23,397 bases of DNA, taken from positions 1-23,397 of the forward strand of contig CAJUTJ010000055.1 in NCBI GenBank assembly GCA_910589655.1. Direction: 5' to 3'. Both the position numbers and the translations under genes were made by a program. The stretch comes from an uncultured Acetatifactor sp. (GTDB lineage: Bacteria; Bacillota; Clostridia; Lachnospirales; Lachnospiraceae). Shown here piece by piece: positions 7,537 through 15,539 of this stretch (position 1 is its first letter; every line of letters begins with the position of its first letter). A model generated the notes under the pieces. The model saw nothing but the letters and a program-made list of their open reading frames with translations, did not search any database and was not told the DNA's origin.

Positions 7537-7702
7537 CTAGAGCGTGTTTGAAAAATGCTTTCCCCGGGATGTGCGTCATACTTTGTGGGATGCAAGACCC
7601 AATTGGGGAGGCGCAGCGGGGCTACGGGAACCAAATTGGGGCGCAGCAGGCCGCGAAGCGGGGCGTGCAGACCGGGGGAATGATTTTTCAAACACGCTCT
7701 AG
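7537..7702. mobile_element. MITE-like palindromic element, copy 2 (166 bp)
   Basis: Same ends as the copy at 1906: CTAGAGCGTGTTTGAAAA at the left and the reverse complement at the right, total length again 166 bp. Shared internal blocks are GATGTGCGTCATA, TTGTGGGA, GGCGCA-AGCGGG and AAGCGGGGCGTGCAGA; the rest has diverged and is more GC-rich. Its right-hand CTAG supplies the TAG stop codon of the metallophosphoesterase gene (7699-7701). The element lies between that gene and asnA. Confidence 0.82.
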
Positions 7703-8196
7703 GCTCTGCCCCGAATCCTGCCCCCAATCTCCTCAAAAGAAACAGGGGTATAATCTATCCTCTCCACCGAGACACAATAATGCTGCCTGCTATAAGTTTT
7801 TATGATGGGAGAATTGTGTACATGCCCGAATAAGTTTGCATAGGGCATATTGGTATTGACATACAGCGGCTCATGGGACAATATCCAAAAGCCTTTGATA
7901 ATAACCGGGCAATCATACACTTCCTCAAATCCGGAATCGCGGTAGTATTGGTTCGGTTCCACGTCATGGTTCCCTTTGACCAGAAACTTTCTCCCCTTTA
8001 ACCGCTTCAGCATGGACGCTTCCTGACCGGCAGCCCCAAAATCCCCCAGAACATACACTTCGTCGCACTCCTCCACAACACGGTTCCAGCGTTTCACCAG
8101 CTCCTCATCCATCTCCGTTACGTTCTGAAAAGGCCTGTTCTCGTATAACATAATATTCTCTTCCGAAAAATGCGTATCCGCAATAAAATAAATCAT
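7699..8196 (-). CDS. Calcineurin-like metallophosphoesterase, 165 residues
   Basis: Motifs of the two-metal phosphoesterase family appear in order: IADTHF (Asp7, His9), LGDFG, KGNHD, LSHEP and GHVH. All expected metal ligands are present, so the enzyme should be active. Small members of this type are cytoplasmic and hydrolyse phosphodiesters or phosphomonoesters; the substrate is unknown. I choose ATG 8196 because GGAGGT lies just upstream. A longer frame to 8274 overlaps the preceding gene and lacks a site. It follows the OLD-like gene by 31 bp and is surely co-transcribed with it. The C-terminus (GGRIRGRA) ends exactly at the border of a MITE-like element, which provides the stop codon, so the native tail was probably slightly different. 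Confidence 0.9.
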   Translation of the reverse strand: MIYFIADTHFSEENIMLYENRPFQNVTEMDEELVKRWNRVVEECDEVYVLGDFGAAGQEASMLKRLKGRKFLVKGNHDVEPNQYYRDSGFEEVYDCPVIIKGFWILSHEPLYVNTNMPYANLFGHVHNSPIIKTYSRQHYCVSVERIDYTPVSFEEIGGRIRGRA

Positions 8197-8227
8197 ACCC
8201 ACCTCCATGATTCCACGCAGACTTCTC

Positions 8228-10078
8228 TTATGCTCTCCTGCTCTCAAAATACGGAAACTTTTCCAGCGCGGCAAAGATATCCTGAAAATCTTCCTTAGGG
8301 GCTAAATCAATGTACCGCTCCAAAAGATCTTGTTCCTGCTCCTTATATTTTCCGTAAAATATGTCAAAAAGATTATGGCCCCGCATATAAATGCGGATTT
8401 CTTCCATATGCCGCCTGACATCCTCAACCGTTTCCAAATCTTGTCCTAAAATCTCTGTCAAATGCTGTCCGCTTTTGAGGCGGTGGAGGTACTCCTTCCA
8501 TTTCTCCAGAAGTATTCCATAAAATGCCTCCTCCGATTCCACAATCCCCAGCTGCGCCATAATCTTTGGATTCAGGAAATAATTCTCAAAAGAATAATAT
8601 TTCAGAATCAGCACATTTTCCCGACGCACCCTTGGCAGTTTGTCCATGTCTTCCCGGTTTCTCTCCTCGTAGTACCGACAGAGCTGTCTCCCCAGCTCCT
8701 CCGGATTCTTGCCGTCGCTGTCTCTGACCATGAGAAACTGATCCTGCAGATAGATTTGATTCATATATTTTAAGTTGGCGTAAGTCTTAATATTCGTACA
8801 ACTGTTGGTGGTAATGATTGCAATGCGGGAGAGGTTTCCCTGACTGTCGGTGGTCTCCGCATAATATTTTCTCAGCAAAAGCGGCAGACGGGACTTATCC
8901 TGTTTTCCCTCCACAATAAACACAAAGTTCACATTCATCAAATCCCCCGCCGTATAGCCCAAATTATCTAAAATTGCACTGATATCGGTCTTTTTCCGGA
9001 TATCGCAGGAGCCGTCCTCTCGCAGAATCACCTGACGGATCTGTCTGCTGTTAAAATTGGGCAGCAGATTGGGGGAATGGGTGGTGAAAATGACCTGATT
9101 CTTAGCAGACAGCCGGTATAGTATTTTGCCGCAGACTTTCTGAAGGCTGGGATGCAGGAAAATCTCCGGATATTCTATCATAATGATACTGGGCAGATTT
9201 TCTTTGATCTGTGTGTACGCCTCCAGAAGCGAAAACAGATAAATGGAGCGCATCCCTTTTCCCATCCGTGAAATAGGATGGGGCACATTCTGCGCCGGAT
9301 GACAGATTTCCGTGGTGACTTGAAGTATCTTCTCCACATCACGGTTCATATAATAACGGATGCTTTCCCGTCCGCCGTTTTTGTGGAAGCAGTCATTGAC
9401 CATACGGGCAAAATGATCCAGATTCAGTTGATACAATTTATAGTCCAGCAGCTTGGAAGTCTCGAATACGTCCAGTTCGGCAGGACTTTTCTGCTCGATC
9501 AGCCCGATGCAGTGAAAGCAGTAGCTGCAGTCCTTTGCCTGATTGAACATGCAGCATCCCGCACGCATCCGCTTTAAAATCTCATCCTCCTGCAAGAGCA
9601 GCAGGTCACTTTGCAGCTGCTCTAACCGGCGCTCCGTATCCACATAATATATCCGTGGAAAAACTTCTCTTATATAAGGATTGTTTTTGCTGATGCCGTC
9701 CAGATAACGGATGCGCCCGTCCTTGTTCGCCGTCATGGTAAAGGTCAGGGAGCCCTCCGAAAAGGCAGGAAGCTTCCTGCAGAAATCCTGAATCCATGCC
9801 TCCTTTTTCCGGTATTGGCTGACCACCCCGTCCCGCCGCAGCAGCTCCATATCCTCCTCCGTGAAAGACAGGGTGACACGGATCTTAATCTTGGCTCCCG
9901 CCTCCCCGAAATCCTCCGGTTTAATCACATACTCGCCGCCCACCGCGCGGATGGCATCCAGTACGGTAGTCTTACCGGTATTATTCTGTCCTACTAAGAT
10001 CAGAGCATTTTCGATATCGGGAATATGCATATCATGGATGGACTTAAAATTTTGAATGCGTAAATTCGTAATCTTCAT
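8228..10078 (-). CDS. OLD-family-like ATPase with TOPRIM domain and a cysteine cluster, 616 residues
   Basis: The N-terminus is an SMC/RecF-like ABC ATPase: Walker A GQNNTGKTT (30-38), a signature-like stretch RMGKGMRSIYLFSLLEA (271-287), Walker B IIMIEYPEIFLHP (298-310) and a switch His in FTTHSPNLL (His334). A TOPRIM-type nuclease domain follows: VFIVEGKQD with Glu390 and Asp394, then VRDSDG (453-455). This is the architecture of OLD nucleases. A cysteine cluster CCMFNQAKDCSYCFHC at 175-190, in the arm between the ATPase halves, could bind zinc or iron-sulfur and is unusual. The start ATG 10078 has AGGAGA upstream; the frame reaches 10102. It forms an operon with the phosphoesterase downstream. 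A role in defence or DNA repair is likely by family, but not demonstrated. Confidence 0.85.
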   Translation of the reverse strand: MKITNLRIQNFKSIHDMHIPDIENALILVGQNNTGKTTVLDAIRAVGGEYVIKPEDFGEAGAKIKIRVTLSFTEEDMELLRRDGVVSQYRKKEAWIQDFCRKLPAFSEGSLTFTMTANKDGRIRYLDGISKNNPYIREVFPRIYYVDTERRLEQLQSDLLLLQEDEILKRMRAGCCMFNQAKDCSYCFHCIGLIEQKSPAELDVFETSKLLDYKLYQLNLDHFARMVNDCFHKNGGRESIRYYMNRDVEKILQVTTEICHPAQNVPHPISRMGKGMRSIYLFSLLEAYTQIKENLPSIIMIEYPEIFLHPSLQKVCGKILYRLSAKNQVIFTTHSPNLLPNFNSRQIRQVILREDGSCDIRKKTDISAILDNLGYTAGDLMNVNFVFIVEGKQDKSRLPLLLRKYYAETTDSQGNLSRIAIITTNSCTNIKTYANLKYMNQIYLQDQFLMVRDSDGKNPEELGRQLCRYYEERNREDMDKLPRVRRENVLILKYYSFENYFLNPKIMAQLGIVESEEAFYGILLEKWKEYLHRLKSGQHLTEILGQDLETVEDVRRHMEEIRIYMRGHNLFDIFYGKYKEQEQDLLERYIDLAPKEDFQDIFAALEKFPYFESRRA

Positions 10079-10138
10079 AGGCGTCTCCTGTATTTGAAAC
10101 AAATCCTGACAATTCCTGTATCAACTGCCTTGATCTCT

Positions 10139-10318
10139 TCATTCCCCACAATGGCCTAAACACATTTTTTCATGAATCGGTTCCGGTATAACCATCAGTT
10201 TCCACGGTTCTACCCTTAGTTCACATTCCCACTCTAACGGAACATAGCTCATATGGTCAAACCGATACCGGAAGCAGGAAGCACACCATTCCCAATGCGT
10301 ACCTCTCCCTTTATACAA
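10139..10318 (-). CDS. Possible Cys-rich small protein (about 59 residues) or remnant
   Basis: The minus strand is open from a TGA near 10345 to the TGA at 10139. The encoded peptide contains GTHWEWCASCFRYRFDH and ends with KMCLGHCGE. Paired cysteines (C-x2-C and C-x3-C) and a dense set of Trp, His and aromatic residues look like a small zinc-binding protein rather than random reading. The only long start is TTG 10318, preceded by a weak AAAAAGAAG; ATG at 10252 would leave 37 residues. It ends 60 bp before the OLD-like gene on the same strand. It may be a third cassette member or a decayed gene: the same frame continues upstream past one stop to ATG near 10360. I do not recognise the family. 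Confidence 0.35.
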   Translation of the reverse strand: MYKGRGTHWEWCASCFRYRFDHMSYVPLEWECELRVEPWKLMVIPEPIHEKMCLGHCGE

Positions 10319-10375
10319 CTTCTTTTTATGCCGTACCTGCCCGGCGCATACTCACCGTATTTGAGACATATAGAA

Positions 10376-10405
10376 AAGGGCAGCCCTCTGTTTCAGGATG
10401 CCCTT
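10376..10405 (-). terminator. Terminator candidate of the DUF1189-like gene
   Basis: On the minus strand AAGGGCA pairs with TGCCCTT (10399-10405 with 10376-10382) around a 16-nt loop and is followed by TTCTAT. It lies 20 bp past the stop at 10425. The stem is short, so the call is moderate. Confidence 0.5.
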
Positions 10406-10424
10406 GGCCATACGGATATAAATA

Positions 10425-11426
10425 TCAATTATTTTCAGGCAGCTTTGCAATTGCAAATCCCATAAATGCCATGGTAATAACAATTCTGAAGATAAAGGGT
10501 ATGGAAATATTCACAAACGAAACCACATCAAGAAGAACCGCTACGCAAAACATCGGCACTTTCGAGTAAACCGCTGCCCTGAACAACGCTCCCGACGGCT
10601 GCTTTTTATGCAGGATACTTGCTATCAGCATAGCGAACAGGAAATAAACCGCCGCGCACAGAAAATACCACAGTGTCCTCCCCACATAAAAAAGAATGTA
10701 CGTTATTATGAATATAACCTTCAGAACAGGCACCACTGTATTGACAATCCAGCTCTTACTCAAAGGTATGTCTCTGTTAAAACTTTTAAAATCATATTGT
10801 TGGTATTCCCCGTTTTGCATCACCGAAATACGTTCGCTTCCCGCCATGATAATGAAATTATAGCCCCGGTCGGCTATGGAAGACACTTGTTCATACGTAA
10901 ACCGGTGAACACCATCCGTCAAAAATACAAACATTTCGTCGTTAGCATATGTAAACTCGTCGTCAATACTGAATCTGCCGTTCTTTACCTCAAAGTCCGG
11001 AATAAGATCCATCATAGCATTTACATTATCGGAGGAAAAGCTGAGTGCCGGACTTATAAATACTATAATTGTGGCAATTAAGGTCAGCAATATCACAAAT
11101 CCGATCATGCTCCCCGTCTTTACGTTTGCCAGCCTGCCGTACTGAGTCGGTACAAAAGATAAGGCAAACTGCTGAAAAATATTGGGCGCCTTCCGCTCCA
11201 CACTGCTGTCGCAGCCATGAGAGCTTCCCGGTCCCCCGTATCCGCTGCCCATATAGGGGCTGCCCTGTTGATTGGCAAGATCCTGCTGATAAAAATTCGA
11301 ATTGGTCTGTTGATCATTATTATCCATATTGTTACCCGTCTTCGCGTCGTGGTACGTATTCATAAAACGGAACTTATTTTGATGAAATAATTCTGATGAA
11401 ACAATTCCGCTGCCATGAACCGTCAC
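10425..11426 (-). CDS. DUF1189-like polytopic membrane protein
   Basis: The first 70 or so residues are hydrophilic and rich in Asn, Gln, Gly and Ser (GNNMDNNDQQTNSNFYQQ), likely a disordered cytoplasmic tail. A membrane helix (TGSMIGFVILLTLIATIIVFI) then leads to an extracytoplasmic domain with the block VFLTDGVHRFTYEQVSSIADRG. Three or four C-terminal helices follow, ending FIFRIVITMAFMGFAIAKL. This layout matches the DUF1189 family of Firmicutes, whose function is not established. The start is unsure: GTG 11426 has AAAGGAA 9 nt upstream, TTG 11432 is closer to it, and internal ATGs at 11363 and 11327 lack good sites. It has its own promoter near 11504-11532. Confidence 0.72.
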   Translation of the reverse strand: MTVHGSGIVSSELFHQNKFRFMNTYHDAKTGNNMDNNDQQTNSNFYQQDLANQQGSPYMGSGYGGPGSSHGCDSSVERKAPNIFQQFALSFVPTQYGRLANVKTGSMIGFVILLTLIATIIVFISPALSFSSDNVNAMMDLIPDFEVKNGRFSIDDEFTYANDEMFVFLTDGVHRFTYEQVSSIADRGYNFIIMAGSERISVMQNGEYQQYDFKSFNRDIPLSKSWIVNTVVPVLKVIFIITYILFYVGRTLWYFLCAAVYFLFAMLIASILHKKQPSGALFRAAVYSKVPMFCVAVLLDVVSFVNISIPFIFRIVITMAFMGFAIAKLPENN

Positions 11427-11503
11427 GTCCAACGCTTCCTTTAACTATATTTATTTAATTTTTATGCAAATATGCACCCACATCTGCTTTAATTATACTC
11501 TAT

Positions 11504-11532
11504 ATTATGGCTTACTGATTTTCCGTTGTCAA
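11504..11532 (-). promoter_or_regulatory. Promoter of the DUF1189-like gene
   Basis: On the minus strand a consensus TTGACA (11527-11532), 17-bp spacer and CATAAT (11504-11509). The leader to the GTG start is about 70 nt and very AT-rich. Confidence 0.65.
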
Positions 11533-11626
11533 TATGCTGATAAACTTAATCTTGTAACGGAATCTATTTAAGTTACTGTTTTCCGGTTTCTGTGCATGCC
11601 TTACTGGTCTCGGAGTGAACAGCCGC

Positions 11627-13417
11627 CTATTTAAAGCATTCCCATATGTTACTGCTTCTTCTGTTCCCGGCGCTGATTCCCAAATAATCTCTCAGCTCCT
11701 TTGCCATCTCCGGAATGGTCTCCTGCCGGAAAATGTCTCTAAGCCCTACCTCTTCTATGGTCTCCCTATAGGGAAGAGAAAGGGACAAGGCCGCCAGCTC
11801 CAGATAAATATCCACCGCCTGCTCCCTGTCTTCCAGTGAAATCAGCCACAAATCCAAAGACGAGAGTGCGGAGGTGGCATAACTGATGTAATAAAAGGGA
11901 CTCTGGAAATTATGGGAAACTTGAATCCAGTAATAGCCTTCCTCTTCGTCCTCATCATACTGATAACCGTATTCCTCGGACAATTCTTTATACAAGCGGT
12001 TAATCTCCTCCAAGCTCATATCCGGATTCTGATAGACTGTTGCCTGAAACTCGTCGTACAGGCAACCGTCCATAATAGTATCCAACATATTCCAGAGAAT
12101 AATACGCGAAAAAGCATCCCCGTATTCCCCGAACAGCTCATCGGAATACTCCGTGAACAGCAGTGTCAGCCCCTGAGAATGGATTTCTCCCACATCTATA
12201 TTGAAATCCGCCCAAAGGTCATGCTGTACACAGTGAAACGTCTCGTTAAAATGTCCGAATTCATGAATCGTATCAATGTAATCCTGATAATTTCTATAGG
12301 GCTGATTAAAGATAAAAGCCGTTCCGTAAGCCGGAAGCCCCACCGTATACCCCACATACAGCTTACTGTCACTGTACTCAATATCATAGAGGTGATGGTT
12401 CCTCATAAAATCAAAGGTTTCCCCCAGTTCCGGATCAATCCGTCCCATAAAAGGCTGGATGGCATCCAGTATTTCCTCTCCGTCGGATCTGGCATCGCGA
12501 TGCAGCCCCCGGAGATCCCGGCTGCTGATTCCTTCCATAAGGTAATCTTCCATAGGTACAATGGTCTTCTTCACCGACTTCCAAACCTGCTGAATGTCTT
12601 CCAAAGAATAATCCCGGTTATATACAACCTCATAGGCATAATCAATATAATTATCGTATCCGGCCTCTTCGGCAATCTCCGTCCGCACACGAATCAGCTC
12701 ACGGTAGATTTCGCCGGCCTCCTGATTCTGGGCCTGCTCCAATTGTTCACTGATATTGCGGTATTCACTATTGCTCAAATCTGCGCTGCTTAATTTTTCC
12801 TCCGTCCAGACCTCTCCGTCCACCGTCACTTGAGGCTGAGCCATCACCCGGTCATAGGACTGCACCAGACGTTCCTCCTCGTCATGCAGCTCAAACATGC
12901 GATCCGACAATGCCTCGTAATTGCGCAGCCTTTCTATGTTAATCTCTCCCGCATCCGCCTCTATGATATTCTGATAAGGTGTGTCAACCAGCAATGCCAG
13001 CGCCTGATAACACTGATCATACAAAGCGCTGCCTCTGGAAGCAAGCTCGGCGGAAGTCTCGGCCAGCTCTTCCTCCGCCCCGTTGGCGTCATACTGAATT
13101 CCCAGCAGGCTGACCTGCGTGGTGAGATTGTTCAGCTCGGCTTTCATACTTTCATACAGCTCTTCCACTCTCAACCGGGTCTGCACGTCCTTCTTCTGAA
13201 GAGCACCGGAATCGTAAAGCTCCTGAATCTCCTCCAGCACGTCCTGAAGAACCGTTTCGTCAAAACCCGTGAAAACCATATCCCCATAGTCCACGGGGAG
13301 ATGGATCTTATCCGGATAATGCCTCGCTTCTGCGACATCCCCCTGACACGCCAGCAGAGAAAAGGCCATAAGGAGAATAATGATCCCGTCTCTCCATCTT
13401 TTCATACTTGATTTCAT
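11627..13417 (-). CDS. M3-like zinc metallopeptidase (oligoendopeptidase type), lipoprotein
   Basis: The N-terminus has Lys/Arg, a hydrophobic stretch and a lipobox LLAC with Cys24, so the mature protein should be lipid-anchored outside the membrane. The zinc motif HEFGH (385-389) and a downstream VGEIHSQ (Glu411) match the HExxH plus E-x2-S arrangement of M3 peptidases, which cleave short peptides. The long helical N-terminal part fits that family's fold, and 596 residues is the usual size for oligoendopeptidase F. An extracytoplasmic lipoprotein M3 enzyme is less common than the cytosolic form and suggests processing of external peptides. ATG 13417 has GGAGGT 6 nt upstream. It has its own promoter at 13453-13481 and no partner gene that sets its substrate. 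Confidence 0.88.
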   Translation of the reverse strand: MKSSMKRWRDGIIILLMAFSLLACQGDVAEARHYPDKIHLPVDYGDMVFTGFDETVLQDVLEEIQELYDSGALQKKDVQTRLRVEELYESMKAELNNLTTQVSLLGIQYDANGAEEELAETSAELASRGSALYDQCYQALALLVDTPYQNIIEADAGEINIERLRNYEALSDRMFELHDEEERLVQSYDRVMAQPQVTVDGEVWTEEKLSSADLSNSEYRNISEQLEQAQNQEAGEIYRELIRVRTEIAEEAGYDNYIDYAYEVVYNRDYSLEDIQQVWKSVKKTIVPMEDYLMEGISSRDLRGLHRDARSDGEEILDAIQPFMGRIDPELGETFDFMRNHHLYDIEYSDSKLYVGYTVGLPAYGTAFIFNQPYRNYQDYIDTIHEFGHFNETFHCVQHDLWADFNIDVGEIHSQGLTLLFTEYSDELFGEYGDAFSRIILWNMLDTIMDGCLYDEFQATVYQNPDMSLEEINRLYKELSEEYGYQYDEDEEEGYYWIQVSHNFQSPFYYISYATSALSSLDLWLISLEDREQAVDIYLELAALSLSLPYRETIEEVGLRDIFRQETIPEMAKELRDYLGISAGNRRSSNIWECFK

Positions 13418-13452
13418 AGTGCTACCTCCGTCATTTATTAGTACCCCTTTAT

Positions 13453-13496
13453 ATTATCGCAATGTCATGATATTGGGTCAAAAAATATTTTGACCC
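13453..13496 (-). promoter_or_regulatory. Promoter of the M3-like peptidase gene, with a palindrome over the -35
   Basis: On the minus strand TTGACC (13476-13481), 17-bp spacer and GATAAT (13453-13458). The -35 hexamer lies within a perfect 9-bp inverted repeat, GGGTCAAAA (13475-13483) and TTTTGACCC (13488-13496). The palindrome may be an operator, or the edge of the dispersed GGTCAAAA repeat family seen at 1656. Confidence 0.6.
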
Positions 13497-13587
13497 CTAT
13501 GATACCACGGATTGCTCCGCATTTCATACTCCCTAAATCCCAAAGCACCTTAAATTCGCTCATTTATATACGAAAAATAGATTTTTA

Positions 13588-13644
13588 CAGGTCTCAAATT
13601 CAAAAATTCTCTTACAAGCAAGTCTGCATCGGATTTTTGACCTG
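13588..13644 (-). repeat. Dispersed palindromic repeat, copy B
   Basis: Bounded by CAGGTC (13588-13593) and GACCTG (13639-13644). Read on the minus strand it contains CCGATGCAGACTTGCTTG and AAGAGAATTTTTGAA, closely matching the core of copy A at 1675-1704. The 13418-13743 gap otherwise holds only the peptidase promoter; no gene is supported there. Confidence 0.5.
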
Positions 13645-13743
13645 CTGTGTCAGTATATACATAGCGAAAAGCTTTTCAATCCGGCATTTCTCACTCCCAT
13701 GAGATTTTGAAAACCCACGGATCCATAAAGCCGCATTATCCTG

Positions 13744-15396
13744 TCACTGCTGCATACTCGTCAATAAAGTGGGAATCAGCTGCTTTTTCCGGGAGATCAC
13801 ACCCTCCAGCCGGAAGGAATCCTCCTCGGGCTGCACCCCGAAAGCATTTTGAACCGTCTCCGCCGCATTGTCGCCCACATACAACAGTTCTGTGGACTCA
13901 CTGATAATGTTGGTGAGCATAAAGAAAATCATATTCACCTTCATGGAATCCACCGCCTCTTTCATATAGGGCAGAAGCTTTTCCTTAATGTCCGCCAATT
14001 CCTCCATGGTCATGGCATTGATCTGCCCCACTCCGAATGAAATGTCATTGACGGAAAAGGTCTTATAGTCCTGATGGAAGATTTCTTTTGGCTCTTTTGC
14101 TTTCAAATTGCTTCCCGCCTTAAACATCTCCCTTGCAAATTCCTCCACCTTGATTCCGGCAATGGAGGCCAGCTCCTCCGCTGTCTGTCTGTCATATTGG
14201 GTACAAGTGGGGGAACGGTACATCAGCGTGTCCGATACAATTGCCGCACACAACAAGGAGGCGATTGTTTTCGAAATTTCCACCCCGTTTTCCCGGTACA
14301 TTTGATAAATGATGGTGGCCGTACAGCCCAGAGGCTGATTGCGGAAAAATACCGGCGCGATGGTCTCCAGACTTCCCAGACGGTGGTGATCGATAATCTC
14401 CAAAATCTCCGCGTTTTCCACCCCGTTCACCGCTTGGGTTTTTTCATTGTGATCCACAAGAATCAACTTCTTGGGAGTCATATTCAAAAGGTTCCTTCGG
14501 GATATCATGCCCACATAATTACCGTACTTGTCCAGTATGGGAAAATCTCTGTGTCTTTTCTTGGCCATAATGTCTTTGATGGTGTCGGTAAATTCATCCA
14601 GCCGGAAGGTAATCAGTCTTTCCGTCCGCCGCATGAAGTGGGAAATAGGCATACTTTGGTTAATCAGCCTTGCAACCGTATAGGTATCGTGGGGAGTACC
14701 GATAATGGTACAGCCCTTTTCTTCCGCCAGCTTCTTGATGGTCATGGACACGGCGGCACCCTCGCAGACAATAATACAGTCCGCCTTCATTTCAATGGCG
14801 CAAAGCTGGGATTCATACCGGTTCCCCAAGATGACTAAATCGTGCTCTTCAATATAATTTTCCATCAGATCGGGATTCGCCGCGGCAATGAGCACCTTGC
14901 CCTGATCGAAAAACGCATCCTCATTCCCCGTCACTATATGCCCGTCCAAAGTTTCCAGAATATTTTTATATTTTGTCTTCGCCGTTGCAAGGATCTTGCT
15001 GTCATAGACATCCATGTAAGAAGTGGCAATATCCCCGATGGTAATAAGCCCCGCAAGCTTATTGCCGTCCGTAATCGGCAAGGTGACTACATTATTATCC
15101 CGCATAAGACCCCAAGCCTTTTTCAGGGAAATATCCCGGGACACTCCCTCCGTCTCCCGTATCTCTATATCCCGCACCTGTGTCCTGACATCCTTTATAT
15201 ACACAGGCGGATGTACCCCAAAGCGCTCCAAAACGTATTGACTTTCTTCGTTGAGATGTCCCGCACGCACGGCAATGTAATCCGCATCTTTGTTTAATTG
15301 GCTCTTTAAATTCGCATAGCAGATTGCCGAACAGATAGAATCCGTATCCGGATTCTTATGCCCCACCACAAATACCTTTTCCCTTTTTATCCCCAT
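13744..15396 (-). CDS. Manganese-dependent inorganic pyrophosphatase with CBS and DRTGG domains, 550 residues
   Basis: This is a type II (DHH) pyrophosphatase that hydrolyses pyrophosphate to two phosphates in the cytoplasm. The metal-binding signature GHKNPDTDSI has His13, Asp17 and Asp19. VDHNE (315) and IIDHHRLGS (335-342) supply the other ligands. Between the first motif and VDHNE lies a regulatory insert of about 240 residues: a CBS motif (about 75-130), a DRTGG-like domain (about 145-250) and a second CBS motif (about 255-305). In studied clostridial enzymes of this kind, adenine nucleotides bind the CBS pair and control activity. The C-terminal DHHA2 domain is complete. ATG 15396 has AGAGGT upstream. 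It is a single gene; the hairpin cluster lies directly upstream. Confidence 0.94.
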   Translation of the reverse strand: MGIKREKVFVVGHKNPDTDSICSAICYANLKSQLNKDADYIAVRAGHLNEESQYVLERFGVHPPVYIKDVRTQVRDIEIRETEGVSRDISLKKAWGLMRDNNVVTLPITDGNKLAGLITIGDIATSYMDVYDSKILATAKTKYKNILETLDGHIVTGNEDAFFDQGKVLIAAANPDLMENYIEEHDLVILGNRYESQLCAIEMKADCIIVCEGAAVSMTIKKLAEEKGCTIIGTPHDTYTVARLINQSMPISHFMRRTERLITFRLDEFTDTIKDIMAKKRHRDFPILDKYGNYVGMISRRNLLNMTPKKLILVDHNEKTQAVNGVENAEILEIIDHHRLGSLETIAPVFFRNQPLGCTATIIYQMYRENGVEISKTIASLLCAAIVSDTLMYRSPTCTQYDRQTAEELASIAGIKVEEFAREMFKAGSNLKAKEPKEIFHQDYKTFSVNDISFGVGQINAMTMEELADIKEKLLPYMKEAVDSMKVNMIFFMLTNIISESTELLYVGDNAAETVQNAFGVQPEEDSFRLEGVISRKKQLIPTLLTSMQQ

Positions 15397-15460
15397 ATCT
15401 GACCTCTTTTATTTTTTATTCTTGAACGGCTCTATAATCCGCCGCTTTTTTACTGTATAA

Positions 15461-15523
15461 ATAGTGAATCTTGCCTGCGGAAACCGCGAGACGTTTCGGG
15501 CTCCCTTGCATGAGGATTTACTA
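15461..15523. repeat. Hairpin H0 of the intergenic cluster
   Basis: ATAGTGAATC (15461-15470) pairs with GATTTACTAT (15514-15523) with one wobble. It encloses a small GCGG-AAA-CCGC hairpin (15477-15487). It lies about 65 bp upstream of the pyrophosphatase start. Confidence 0.45.
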
Positions 15524-15539
15524 TGTAAGCTGGCTTGGA

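Noticed and set aside
11912..13411. Long plus-strand frames (293 and 193 codons) opposite the M3-like peptidase
   Set aside because: They are antisense shadows of a clear zinc peptidase with an intact signal peptide and motifs.
14074..14838. 254-codon plus-strand frame opposite the pyrophosphatase
   Set aside because: It is a shadow of the CBS-pyrophosphatase, whose catalytic motifs are all on the minus strand.
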